Source: Mucilaginibacter aquaedulcis (GTDB taxonomy: Bacteria > Bacteroidota > Bacteroidia > Sphingobacteriales > Sphingobacteriaceae). Taken from it: a stretch of DNA of 64,000 nucleotides. Under the pieces are notes generated by a model. That model worked only from the letters and a program-made list of their open reading frames with translations, did no database searches and had not been told where the DNA came from. The position numbers and the translations under genes were made by a program. Where the stretch lies: positions 62,001 through 126,000 of the forward strand of contig NZ_JAUFPR010000002.1 of the NCBI RefSeq assembly GCF_030409325.1, in the 5' to 3' direction. Shown in pieces: positions 19,628 to 28,512 of this stretch (its first letter is position 1; each line of letters starts with the position of its first letter).

Positions 19628-20440
19628 TTATAATGCCTGCCAGGACGTAACAGCATCATTTTGAAGCAATGCCGAAAAGGTTGTTCGCGGTGGAAGATCG
19701 AGATAAGGATAAGTGACTTTTGAAAGGTACAGACCTTGCGGATAGGCCGGGATTATAATGTCAGGTGTTTGTTTGCTGCTTAAATAAAGCTCAAACTCAT
19801 CAACGCTCATATCGCCACGGCCAATATCAAGCAGGCGGCCTACAATGATCCTGATCATTTTGCTTAAAAACCGATTGGCCGATATGTGAAACCTGATCTT
19901 GTCGCCACTTTTATCCGTAAACAATGCAGCCGATGATACATTGCAAATGGTATGATCTATACGATCGGGCATTTTACAAAAAGCCCGGTAGTCATTGTAT
20001 AAAGGCAGTAAAGCCACTGCTTTTTTCATGGCATCCATGTCCAGTTTTTTTTCAAGGTACAACGAGCTGAATCCGCTTAAAAAAGGGTCTTTATAGGTAT
20101 GAATAAAATAATCATATGCGCGCTGTACGGCATCAAAGCGGGCATGGGGTAAACCCTGCATGGGTATAATATCAAACAGGGCAATATCATCGGGCAGTAT
20201 TTTATTGAGCCTGAAAAAGAAGAGGTCTGCATCCCATTCCTGCTCTATATCTGCATGGAAGAAGAACTGGCTGGCGTGTACGTGCGCATCGGTACGGCCG
20301 CAGCCAACGATGGATAGTGGTTGCTTAAAAAGCTTGCTCAGTGCATTTTCCAATACAAGCTGTACGGTAACAACTCCTTTGTGTTTTTGCCAGCCGCTAT
20401 ATTGAGTACCATGATAACCGATGTGAAAAAAGTAGCGCAT
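19628..20440 (-). CDS. truA: tRNA pseudouridine synthase A
   Basis: Modifies U38-U40 in the anticodon stem of tRNAs. The catalytic motif GRTDAHVHA with D51 is intact, along with the N-terminal FFHIGYHGTQYSGWQ and the late segment RFHISANRFLSKMIRIIVGRL. At 270 residues it has normal length. It is downstream of the CDGSH gene on the same strand, separated by a terminator, so it probably has its own promoter in 20441-20490. Confidence 0.94.
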   Translation of the reverse strand: MRYFFHIGYHGTQYSGWQKHKGVVTVQLVLENALSKLFKQPLSIVGCGRTDAHVHASQFFFHADIEQEWDADLFFFRLNKILPDDIALFDIIPMQGLPHARFDAVQRAYDYFIHTYKDPFLSGFSSLYLEKKLDMDAMKKAVALLPLYNDYRAFCKMPDRIDHTICNVSSAALFTDKSGDKIRFHISANRFLSKMIRIIVGRLLDIGRGDMSVDEFELYLSSKQTPDIIIPAYPQGLYLSKVTYPYLDLPPRTTFSALLQNDAVTSWQAL

Positions 20441-20491
20441 AAATTGATGGCTTAAAAATCAGTAAAAAAGCTGGTAAAGCAGTTATAAAAC

Positions 20492-20526
20492 AAAAGCCTC
20501 CTGTTTAATATTCAGGAGGCTTTTGC
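20492..20526 (-). terminator. Intrinsic terminator of the CDGSH gene
   Basis: Twelve-base arms AAAAGCCTCCTG and CAGGAGGCTTTT with a nine-base loop. Read on the minus strand it ends in a TTTTG run, placed just after the CDGSH stop. Confidence 0.75.
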
Positions 20527-20545
20527 AAATAGGTTGAATGATTAA

Positions 20546-20770
20546 TTATACTTTTTTAGGTGGCAGATCAAAAGCGATAGCATTGTGCTCAAAATGACCT
20601 TTGTGTGAGCCATCGCAAAATGGCTTGTTGGCCGATAAGCCACAACGGCAAATTGATACCACGGTTCTGCCTTGTAAACCGTATTGGTTGCCTTGCGCGT
20701 CTACAATTTCAAAATCACCTTCAATTTTTAAAGAACCATTATTATTTATGGTAAGTTTAGTTTTCTCCAT
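20546..20770 (-). CDS. CDGSH iron-sulfur domain protein
   Basis: A 74-residue single-domain protein likely carrying a 2Fe-2S cluster. The CxC-x2-(S/T)-x3-P-x-CDGSH signature is complete: ligands C41, C43, C52 and H56 in CRCGLSANKPFCDGSH. The first 35 residues form a beta-rich lead (TKLTINNNGSLKIEGDF). The redox or iron role is inferred from the family. It is monocistronic and followed by a strong terminator. Confidence 0.9.
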   Translation of the reverse strand: MEKTKLTINNNGSLKIEGDFEIVDAQGNQYGLQGRTVVSICRCGLSANKPFCDGSHKGHFEHNAIAFDLPPKKV

Positions 20771-20979
20771 CTGTTAAAATTTTGCGCAAAGTTAATCAAC
20801 AGGCACTCCTGCAAAGGATCGATTTCTAATTTAGACCTGTTCCTGATTAGGCATCACAATACCTATAAATGACAAATTTATGATGCGCAAAACCAGGGGT
20901 TAAAAAACATAAGTTTTAGCTTTGTTAAGCATGGCTTTCAAAAGCACATGCATCATCATTAATCAAAATTTACCTCAAC

Positions 20980-22011
20980 ATGGATTACAGACAATTAGGT
21001 GCATCGGGCTTAAAAGTGCCCGTTTTAAGTTTCGGAACTGCCACCTTTGGCGGCGGTAATGAGTTTTTTAAAGCCTGGGGCAGCACGCAGGTTGATGAAG
21101 CCAAGAAGCTCATTAATTTGTGCTTAGATGCAGGGGTTAACTTTTTTGATACGGCCAATGTGTACTCTCGCGGTTTATCAGAAGAAATATTGGGTAAAGC
21201 TCTTGAAGGTTTGCGTAACCAGGTGCTGATATCCACAAAATCAACCTTTACCATGGGCGATGATGCCAATGATTACGGCTCATCCCGCTATCACCTGATT
21301 GAGCAGTGCAATGCCAGCCTGCGCAGGTTGAATACAGATCATATAGATGTTTACCACCTGCACGGTTTTGACGGAACCACACCTGTTGAAGAAACCCTGC
21401 GCGCGCTTGACGATCTGGTAACCAGCGGCAAGATCCGTTATATAGCCTGTTCAAACTTTTCGGGCTGGCACCTGATGAAATCTCTTTCTGTATCTGAGCG
21501 TTATGGTTGGAGCAGGTATATAGCGCACCAGGCTTATTATTCATTATTAAACCGTGAGTTTGAATGGGAGCTGATGCCATTAGGTATTGATCAAAAAGTG
21601 GGTACCATTGTTTGGAGTCCGCTGGCATCTGGCCAGTTAAGTGGTAAGTTCAGAAGAGGATTGCCAATTCCTGAAAACTCAAGAACCGTACAAGGCGGCA
21701 GTCATGGCCCTGCCACTGATTTTGATCACCTGTACAATATTGTTGATGCGTTGGACGAAGTAGCCGCAGAAACCGGTAAATCAGTGGCACAGGTTTCCAT
21801 AAACTGGTTATTGCAAAGGCCAACCGTAGCCAACATTATTATTGGCGCCCGTAATGAGGAACAGCTGCAGCAAAACCTGGGTGCCATAGGCTGGAACCTT
21901 ACTACTGATCAGGTTAAAAAACTGGATGCTGCCAGCGAAACCGACCCTATATACCCATACTGGCACCAGCGTCAAAACACTACGCTTAACCCACTGCCTA
22001 AGTTCTATTAA
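20980..22011 (+). CDS. Aldo/keto reductase
   Basis: A 343-residue NAD(P)H-dependent TIM-barrel oxidoreductase, closest in appearance to the YdhF/Tas/IolS-like group. The catalytic tetrad is visible: D in FFDTANVYS, its Tyr, Lys in LISTKSTF, and His in VYHLHGFD. The cofactor region VANIIIGARNEEQLQQNLG near the C-terminus is typical. The substrate is unknown. A long hairpin follows its stop. Confidence 0.9.
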   Translation: MDYRQLGASGLKVPVLSFGTATFGGGNEFFKAWGSTQVDEAKKLINLCLDAGVNFFDTANVYSRGLSEEILGKALEGLRNQVLISTKSTFTMGDDANDYGSSRYHLIEQCNASLRRLNTDHIDVYHLHGFDGTTPVEETLRALDDLVTSGKIRYIACSNFSGWHLMKSLSVSERYGWSRYIAHQAYYSLLNREFEWELMPLGIDQKVGTIVWSPLASGQLSGKFRRGLPIPENSRTVQGGSHGPATDFDHLYNIVDALDEVAAETGKSVAQVSINWLLQRPTVANIIIGARNEEQLQQNLGAIGWNLTTDQVKKLDAASETDPIYPYWHQRQNTTLNPLPKFY

Positions 22012-22019
22012 AGTTATTT

Positions 22020-22081
22020 CCGCGATCAGAATTTTCAGAATTATGATGTAATTTTATATATTCTGAAAACTCTGATCGCGG
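22020..22081. repeat. 62-bp hairpin repeat (CCGCGATCAGA arms)
   Basis: Two 22-base arms beginning CCGCGATCAGA and ending TCTGATCGCGG pair with a single mismatch across an 18-base AT-rich loop. It fills the gap between the aldo/keto reductase and YjbR genes, ending five bases before the next ATG. It probably terminates or stabilises mRNA and looks like a dispersed palindromic repeat. Confidence 0.7.
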
Positions 22082-22085
22082 ATTT

Positions 22086-22451
22086 ATGGCTACAGATATG
22101 CTTGTTTTTATGCAGTTTATGCGCAGTACATTGCTGCCTCTGCCCGGTGTAACCGAAAAAATGTGCTTTGACGATCCCGCCTTTTATGTAAATAAAAAAA
22201 TATTTACCAACATTAAACTAAAAAACGAATTGCTGGCTATATATACCCTTGAGCGCGATAAGTGGATAGCTGCCGATCCGGATACGTTTTTTATTACCAA
22301 TCATTATATTAACTATAAGTATATGCTGGTTCGGCTTGAAAGTGTGTCTCCAGATGATCTCAAGGCACTTTTAATAACCGCCTGGTGTAATCGTGCAAAT
22401 AAAAGGCAAATCAAAATGCATGAAAATGAAACTATTGGTATAAAAAAATAA
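22086..22451 (+). CDS. MmcQ/YjbR family protein
   Basis: A 121-residue small cytoplasmic protein with the YjbR/CyaY-like fold. Its conserved start LLPLPGVTEKMCFDDPAFYV, the strand KKIFTNIKL and the segment WIAADPDTFFITNHY fit the family. Proposed DNA binding for the family is not demonstrated. It begins just after a 62-bp hairpin and is not obviously linked to either neighbour. Confidence 0.85.
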   Translation: MATDMLVFMQFMRSTLLPLPGVTEKMCFDDPAFYVNKKIFTNIKLKNELLAIYTLERDKWIAADPDTFFITNHYINYKYMLVRLESVSPDDLKALLITAWCNRANKRQIKMHENETIGIKK

Positions 22452-22578
22452 ACAATAGTTAATTTATACTTTCTTTATAAAAAAATAACCTCCTTTTTTT
22501 ATAGGCTTTCTAAAACATTAGCTAATTTGCGTTATCTTATAGATAAATACCTTGAAAACCTAATAATCCATTATAGAT

Positions 22579-23904
22579 ATGATTAGCCGTAGAAAGTTTA
22601 TTCAGTCAACTTCAATAGCAGGCACTTGCTTCCTGCTCACTCCCGAAATTTCAAAAGCCAGCTTTTTAGGATCACCAAATAATAAAGTAGTATTAGGCAT
22701 GATGGGCACCAACAGCCGCGGCCTTTATCTCGCCCAAAGTTTTGCTAAAATACCTAACGTTGAAATTGGTTACATATGTGATGTAGACTCGAAAGTGGTT
22801 GAGAAAACAATTAATGAGATCTTTAAACAAACAGGGAAAAAACCAAAAGGTATTACCGATATACGGAAGATGCTGGAGATAAAAGAGATAGACGCTGTCG
22901 TGATAGCTGCTCCCGATCACTGGCATGCGCCTGCTACTATCATGGCTTGCCAGGCCGGTAAACATGTGTACGTTGAAAAACCTTGCAGCCATAACCCGCA
23001 CGAAGGCGAAATGGCCATTGAAGCATCAAAAAAATACAAGCGCCTTGTACAAATGGGCAGCCAGCGCAGATCTTTCTCCAATGTGCAAGCCATGGTAAAA
23101 GAGCTTCATGATGGAGTTATCGGTCGCGCGTACTATGCCAAGGGCTGGTATACCAATCATCGCTTAAGTATTGGCAAGGGTAAGCAGGTTGCGGTTCCCG
23201 AAAATCTTAATTATGATCTGTGGCAGGGCCCCGCGCCACGCATGGCTTATCAGGATAATTTGATTCATTACAACTGGCACTGGTTCTGGAACTGGGGAAC
23301 AGGTGAGGCGCTTAATAACGGTACACATGAACTGGATGTGATACGCTGGGGCTTAGGAGTTGATTACCCAAGTAAGGTAGTATCAACAGGAGGCCGTTTT
23401 CATTTTAATGATGATTGGCAAACACCTGATACGCAAAATATTCTGTATAACTTTCCAAATAACACCGCTGCCGAATGGGAAAACCGCAGCAGTAACGGCT
23501 TTAATATAGAAAAGCTGGGCAGGGGGGTAGTGTTTTATGGCGATAAGGGAACTTTGTTTTATGGCAGCGGTAACGGCTACCAGGTATACGACGGCGATAA
23601 CAAACTAATAAAAGATGTTAAAGACGATACCGTTGTTGATGCTACCAATAAGGTGAGCCCTACAGAATCGCTTGATGGTTTTCACTTCAAAAATTTTATT
23701 GATGCCATAAGGCGCGAAGCCTCGTTGAACTGCCCTATAGAAACCGGGTTTAAATCAACCCTGTTACCTCAATTGGGTAATATATCTTACAGGGTTGATC
23801 GGGTGCTGCATATTGATCCTTCAAACGGGCATATCCTGAATGATCCGGAAGCCGTTAAACTCTGGAGCAGGGAATATGAAAAGGGTTGGGAAGTAAAAGT
23901 TTAG
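22579..23904 (+). CDS. Tat-exported Gfo/Idh/MocA family oxidoreductase
   Basis: A 441-residue NAD(P)-dependent sugar oxidoreductase predicted to be exported folded with its cofactor. The N-terminus has a twin-arginine motif (SRRKFIQ) and a hydrophobic stretch ending near SKASF. A Rossmann domain follows (VVLGMMGTNSRGLYLA), then the family hallmark HVYVEKPCSHNPHEG, with the catalytic Lys in EKP. The C-terminal half has WHWFWNWGTGEALNNGTHELD. Exported members can oxidise glycosides at C3. The DUF1080 gene that follows is consistent with a 3-keto-glycoside route; this is inference from family and context. Confidence 0.88.
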   Translation: MISRRKFIQSTSIAGTCFLLTPEISKASFLGSPNNKVVLGMMGTNSRGLYLAQSFAKIPNVEIGYICDVDSKVVEKTINEIFKQTGKKPKGITDIRKMLEIKEIDAVVIAAPDHWHAPATIMACQAGKHVYVEKPCSHNPHEGEMAIEASKKYKRLVQMGSQRRSFSNVQAMVKELHDGVIGRAYYAKGWYTNHRLSIGKGKQVAVPENLNYDLWQGPAPRMAYQDNLIHYNWHWFWNWGTGEALNNGTHELDVIRWGLGVDYPSKVVSTGGRFHFNDDWQTPDTQNILYNFPNNTAAEWENRSSNGFNIEKLGRGVVFYGDKGTLFYGSGNGYQVYDGDNKLIKDVKDDTVVDATNKVSPTESLDGFHFKNFIDAIRREASLNCPIETGFKSTLLPQLGNISYRVDRVLHIDPSNGHILNDPEAVKLWSREYEKGWEVKV

Positions 23905-24026
23905 TTACATTAATTCATTTTGTTAACCAGGAGTGGCTATTGTGGCTTTTAAAACTGTTGTAATCCATTGCGGTAACGTGTTTTTTACTAATTTTAAAAC
24001 TCATAAACCACTCTTATATATAACCT
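23905..24026. other. Intergenic hairpin region
   Basis: 122 bp between the oxidoreductase and DUF1080 genes. GAGTGGCTATTGTGGCTTTT and, on the other side, the complement of GAGTGGTTTATGAGTTTT form an imperfect hairpin around a 40-base loop. It may tune expression within the likely operon. Confidence 0.35.
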
Positions 24027-25394
24027 ATGAAGAAAATCTTATACCCGGCCATAGTGCTTTTTGCTGCGGCTGCTTTACTTCCTGCTACAACTCATGCTCA
24101 AAACACATTATTTGACGGAAAAACATTAAAAGGTTGGAAACGTCTTGCGGGTACGGCCGATTATAAAGTAGAAGATGGCCAGATTGTTGGTACCACTGTT
24201 TTAAACTCAGGTAATACATTTTTAGTTACCGAAAAAGAATACGGCGATTTTATACTGGAACTGGACGCTAAGATTGAAAGTACGCTGAGCAACTCAGGTG
24301 TACAAACCCGCAGCCACTATGATCCAGCGGGCCACGAAGGGAAGGGCAAAGTTTATGGCAGGCAGTTTGAAATTGATCCATCTGACCGTAAATGGACAGG
24401 CGGTATTTATGACGAAGGCAGGCGCGACTGGCTTTACCCATTGGATCTGAATGCCAAAGCGAAAGATGCCTTTAAAGTTGGTGAATTTAACCACATCCGG
24501 ATTGAGTGTATAGGCAACGAAATGAAAACCTGGATCAATGACGTTCCAACTGCCGATGTAGTTGATACTGTTGATCAAAAAGGTTTTATAGCACTGCAGG
24601 TACACGCGGTAACCGAAGAAAAGCAAGCCGGCAAAAAAGTATATTTTAAAAACTTTAAGCTGCAAACCACCAATTTAAAACCAAAACCATTCCCGAAAGA
24701 TGTGTATGTGGTAAACCTGAAACCAAACAGTATAACCGCCACTGAAAAAGCTGCCGGATGGAAACTGTTATATGATGGTAAAACCAATACAGGCTGGCGT
24801 GGTGCTACCCTCAAAACGTTCCCTGCTAAAGGTTGGGAGTATACCGATGGAGCCATGCACGTACTGCCATCGGCCGGTAAGGAAGAGTCAGGTGGTGGAG
24901 ATATAGTTACTAACGATGAATACAGCGCTTTTGATCTTTCTTTTGAATTTAAACTTACCCCAGGAGCTAATAGCGGAGTAAAGTACTTTGTTACCCTGAA
25001 AGAGGTTACAGGTGGTTCGGCCATTGGTTTAGAGTACCAGGTGCTTGATGATAAGTTACATCCTGATGCCAAGCTTGGCCGCGACGGCGACCGCACCCTG
25101 GCTTCGCTTTATGATTTAATTAAGGCCAACAAGCAGGAGCGTTTTGTGCACCCGATAGGTTCATGGAATATAGGCCGCATTGTAGTGTATCCTAACAATC
25201 ACGTAGAGCATTACCTGAATGGTGTTAAAGTATTAGAGTATGACAGGGGCTCACAAGCTTATCGCGATCTGGTTGCTATAAGTAAATACAAAGTATGGAA
25301 AAACTTTGGGGAAGCTCCTGAAGGTCACTTATTGTTACAGGATCATGGTAACGAAGCTTTTTTCAGAAATATAAAAATTAAGAATCTTAAATAA
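24027..25394 (+). CDS. Tandem DUF1080 (3-keto-disaccharide hydrolase-like) secreted protein
   Basis: A 455-residue exported protein with a signal peptide ending THAQ and two DUF1080 jelly-roll domains, about residues 27-215 (TLFDGKTLKGWKRLAG) and 240-455 (KLLYDGKTNTGWRGATLKTF). Both keep the family pattern of FDGK/YDGK, an N-terminal W and a late GxxxLQ(D/V)H-type strand. Single-domain relatives cleave 3-keto-glycosides. Two different domains in one chain suggest either two specificities or one catalytic and one binding unit. The oxidoreductase upstream would supply the keto substrate; this partnership is inferred. Confidence 0.85.
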   Translation: MKKILYPAIVLFAAAALLPATTHAQNTLFDGKTLKGWKRLAGTADYKVEDGQIVGTTVLNSGNTFLVTEKEYGDFILELDAKIESTLSNSGVQTRSHYDPAGHEGKGKVYGRQFEIDPSDRKWTGGIYDEGRRDWLYPLDLNAKAKDAFKVGEFNHIRIECIGNEMKTWINDVPTADVVDTVDQKGFIALQVHAVTEEKQAGKKVYFKNFKLQTTNLKPKPFPKDVYVVNLKPNSITATEKAAGWKLLYDGKTNTGWRGATLKTFPAKGWEYTDGAMHVLPSAGKEESGGGDIVTNDEYSAFDLSFEFKLTPGANSGVKYFVTLKEVTGGSAIGLEYQVLDDKLHPDAKLGRDGDRTLASLYDLIKANKQERFVHPIGSWNIGRIVVYPNNHVEHYLNGVKVLEYDRGSQAYRDLVAISKYKVWKNFGEAPEGHLLLQDHGNEAFFRNIKIKNLK

Positions 25395-25560
25395 GAGACC
25401 CACCCGGCCTTCGCCTGAAGGGGAGGCCTTTGAATGACATATAGTTTATGCAAGACTTACGAAGTTTTTAAAACTTCGTAAGTCTCATCTTCATTAACAG
25501 AAAAGACTTTAAAAAACGCTTTTTCAAGTCTTCCCCTTTCAGGGGGATTTAGAGGGGGCT
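25395..25560. repeat. Composite intergenic repeat with perfect 33-bp palindrome
   Basis: The outer segments CCTGAAGGGGAGGCCTTTGA and CAAGTCTTCCCCTTTCAGG are inverted relatives. Inside, at 25453-25485, AGACTTACGAAGTTTT and AAAACTTCGTAAGTCT are perfect 16-base arms around one T. The palindrome probably also acts as a transcription stop between the convergent DUF1080 and GntR genes. Confidence 0.7.
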
Positions 25561-25566
25561 ATCTCT

Positions 25567-26619
25567 CTATAACGAACTCCTCCGCGTAACCCGAAAAGGT
25601 ACTGCAAAATGCTCATAACTATTGTTCAGGGCAAATTCGGCTGCCTTACTGCCCATTAATTTAAAATCTGTTGATATGGTAGTAATACCATCCAGAATGA
25701 TTTCTTTCAAGGCAGTTTCGTTGTAAGATATTACACCCACATCTTTGGCGACTTTTAAATTGGAAGCAATTACTTTTTTTATCAATACAACAAGATCATC
25801 TTCTGTTAGGCTGATGTATACCGTTTGTGGTTGTATGTTTTCGGCCGATAGGGAATCAACCACGGCATAATCAAACGCGTACTGCCTGCAAAAATTTAAA
25901 AAGCCCTTTAGTATTTCTTTAGAATGATATGTTTTACCAGGAAATATCAGTTTTATGGTATTATATGTGCTTAGCTTATTCAGCATGCCTTTAAGCGCCT
26001 CATACACATCAACCGCAAAGTTTTCGTAAATAGCCGCAAATTTACCAGTCACTCCCGGTACCAGGTTATCAAGCAAAATCAGTTTATCCTTGGGAATGGT
26101 ATTGATAATTTCGTGAGCCTTGCTTTCATTGTCCATAAAATGGGGGATAATGATATACTTAGCATAATCGCTTTGGGTGCTTTCGGCAATTATCTTCTTG
26201 AAAAAATAAAAATCGTTGTTGTAGATGTAAAAGTCGATAGCTGCTTGTTCGCCAATGGCAGCTACAAATGTGTCATAAATGATCTTTTTATGAGCACTGA
26301 GTTTATTGAATAATAAAAATATTTTAAGCGGCTTCTGAAAATCGGTATTTGAAATAAAAAAACCTTTGCCTGGTACCGAGCTTACAATGCCTTTATCTTT
26401 CAGTTCCTTATATACACGTTCAATAGTATTGCGTGAAGTATCCAATGCAAAACTCAGATCATTGATAGAGGGTAGCATATCATCTTTAACAATATCACCG
26501 CTTTCGATAGCCCTAATAATAGCGTTTGATAACTGCAGATATTTAGGGGTAATGGAATATTCGTCGATGGTTAATATTTTCAGATAATTCTTCACGCAGC
26601 TGTAATTGGAATGTAGCAA
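25567..26619 (-). CDS. GntR-type regulator with periplasmic-binding-like effector domain
   Basis: A 350-residue regulator that joins an N-terminal GntR winged helix (about 20-90: KYLQLSNAIIRAIESGDI, LPSINDLSFALDTSRNTIER, VPGKGFFI) to a LacI/PBP1-like sugar-binding domain rather than the usual FadR or HutC domain. The effector domain ends with DGITTISTDFKLMGSKAAEF. It lies between the keto-glycoside pair and the divergent GH78-like gene, so it likely controls one or both. The start at MLHSNYSC is not well constrained; the first conserved segment begins near residue 18. Confidence 0.85.
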   Translation of the reverse strand: MLHSNYSCVKNYLKILTIDEYSITPKYLQLSNAIIRAIESGDIVKDDMLPSINDLSFALDTSRNTIERVYKELKDKGIVSSVPGKGFFISNTDFQKPLKIFLLFNKLSAHKKIIYDTFVAAIGEQAAIDFYIYNNDFYFFKKIIAESTQSDYAKYIIIPHFMDNESKAHEIINTIPKDKLILLDNLVPGVTGKFAAIYENFAVDVYEALKGMLNKLSTYNTIKLIFPGKTYHSKEILKGFLNFCRQYAFDYAVVDSLSAENIQPQTVYISLTEDDLVVLIKKVIASNLKVAKDVGVISYNETALKEIILDGITTISTDFKLMGSKAAEFALNNSYEHFAVPFRVTRRSSL

Positions 26620-26759
26620 GGGTAATATTACAAAAATTTAATTTAGTCGTAAAAAAGTTGGGTGGCGATGGTCTGAAAATATACATATATTTATATTGAG
26701 TATTTGTATTCAGCTCCTTTACAGGCAATTGTAAGGCGCTAAAATTTAAACCGTACCCT
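26620..26759. promoter_or_regulatory. Divergent promoter region, GntR regulator / GH78-like gene
   Basis: 140 bp between divergent genes. ATACA (26681-26685) and TGTAT (26705-26709) bracket a 29-base AT-rich interval that could be a binding site for the GntR regulator. The match is short and the region is AT-rich, so chance is a real possibility. Confidence 0.25.
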
Positions 26760-28418
26760 ATGTTATTAAACTTACTTAAACCTAAATTTCTTCTTTTTGC
26801 AGCATTATTCTCTGTGGGTTTTGCTGCCAACGCAATAGCTCAAGACCCATACCATAATCAACGGCAAGACTGGCTAAAAAAAGCTGAAGACAATAAGCCG
26901 CAGCTATCAGAAACAGATAAATATCCTGTGGGTTTGGTTAAGCTTGAAAAGGACGCGACTGCTTTTCAGGGGTGGAAAGCTTCAACCGTTGACAGCGCAG
27001 GGAAACTATATAATAGCTCATTTAAAAACCAAAGCGGCGTGATCGTTGATTTTGGCGAACACCTAACCGGATACCTTACATTTACTCTAAAGGCCCTGAA
27101 AGGAACACCCGATGCACCGGTAAGGCTTAAGTTTACCGTTGGTGAAGTTCCATCAGAGCTTGCTTTACCCTTTGATCCGTATAAAGGGGAATTAAGCAGG
27201 GCCTGGCTTCAGGATGAGATAGTTACTGTGACCACCATACCTTCGCCGGTTACCATACCACGCAGATTGGCTGGCCGTTATGTTAAGATCGAGCTGCTGG
27301 GCACATCATCAAATTTTGATTTCGCGATAGGAAGTTTGGAATTTAAGGCTACCACAGCTGTAACCGCTAAGCCTCCGCTTTTGGCATCAACAACGCCTAA
27401 GCTTATTGCCGATATTGACAGGGTGGGCCTTAACACGTTAAAAGAGTGCATGCAAACTGTTTATGAGGATGGCCCTAAGCGCGATAGAAGGCTTTGGATC
27501 GGTGATCTTTATCTCGAATCATTGGCTAATCAGTATTCTTACCAGAATAATGCACTTACCAAAAGGTGCTTTTACCTACTGGCAGGCTTGTCTGACAATG
27601 ATGGAATTCTGATCTCTAACGTGTTTGAAAATCCCGAACCTCACGCTCAGGCCGGCAGCCGCTTGCTTGATTATTGCTTTTTGTTTAATGTGGCTTTAAA
27701 TGAATATGTAAAGGCCACAGATGACAAGCAAACCGGGCTCGACCTTTGGCCTGTTGCTAAAAAACAACTGGATATAGCAAGAAAATACGCCGGCAAGGAT
27801 GGCATGATGGATTATATAAAAGCTGGCAAAGAATGGTGGGTGTTTTTTGACTGGAAAGATGGTTTAGATAAACAAGCCAGTTTGCAGGGGATCACTCTAT
27901 ATACCCTCAACCAAACCTATGAACTTGCCAAACTGTTGGGTAAAGAGGGAGATGTGTCGGATATTCCGGCATTGGCCAAAAAACTAAAAAGTGCCGCTTA
28001 CAAAAATTTGTACAATCCTAAGTCTGGCTTGTTTGTGAGTGGAGCAAACCGGCAAATATCTTATGCCTCACAAGCGTGGATGGTGCTGAGCGGGGTAGCT
28101 TCAAAAGCACAGGCTCAAACTGCCTTAAAAGCAGTTACCACTGTAAAGGATGCTGTACATCCGGGAGCACCTTACTTATATCATTATTACGTAGCTGCGC
28201 TCATAGAAAGCGATCTGAAAAATGAGGCTAAAGAAGCCGTTCAAAACTACTGGGGCGGCATGGTTAAAAAAGGTGCTGATACCTTTTGGGAAGTGTATGA
28301 CCCTAACGACGAATTGAAATCGCCCTATGGTTTTTACCCGGTAAACAGCTACTGCCACGCCTGGAGTTGTACTCCGGTGTATTTTATTCGTAAATACCCG
28401 GAAATATTTCAGCGTTAG
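26760..28418 (+). CDS. GH78-like alpha-L-rhamnosidase-related glycosidase, exported
   Basis: A 552-residue exported protein with a signal peptide ending NAIAQ. An N-terminal beta-sandwich (about 45-200, GVIVDFGEHLTGYLTFTL) precedes an alpha/alpha six-hairpin domain. The segment EDGPKRDRRLWIGDL aligns with the GH78 catalytic region that carries the acidic residues, and TFWEVYDPND and NSYCHAWSCTPVYFI match the later conserved helices. It is shorter than typical 800-1000-residue rhamnosidases because accessory domains are missing. It is adjacent to a GntR regulator and the keto-glycoside genes, so the true sugar may not be rhamnose. Confidence 0.78.
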   Translation: MLLNLLKPKFLLFAALFSVGFAANAIAQDPYHNQRQDWLKKAEDNKPQLSETDKYPVGLVKLEKDATAFQGWKASTVDSAGKLYNSSFKNQSGVIVDFGEHLTGYLTFTLKALKGTPDAPVRLKFTVGEVPSELALPFDPYKGELSRAWLQDEIVTVTTIPSPVTIPRRLAGRYVKIELLGTSSNFDFAIGSLEFKATTAVTAKPPLLASTTPKLIADIDRVGLNTLKECMQTVYEDGPKRDRRLWIGDLYLESLANQYSYQNNALTKRCFYLLAGLSDNDGILISNVFENPEPHAQAGSRLLDYCFLFNVALNEYVKATDDKQTGLDLWPVAKKQLDIARKYAGKDGMMDYIKAGKEWWVFFDWKDGLDKQASLQGITLYTLNQTYELAKLLGKEGDVSDIPALAKKLKSAAYKNLYNPKSGLFVSGANRQISYASQAWMVLSGVASKAQAQTALKAVTTVKDAVHPGAPYLYHYYVAALIESDLKNEAKEAVQNYWGGMVKKGADTFWEVYDPNDELKSPYGFYPVNSYCHAWSCTPVYFIRKYPEIFQR

Positions 28419-28512
28419 AACGTTGATTTGGATTGATTAATTTGATTTCGTGGATTATACCTTATAGATGATTATTGATTATTTTGATTAGTTTTCTTGA
28501 TTTTAATTTCAA

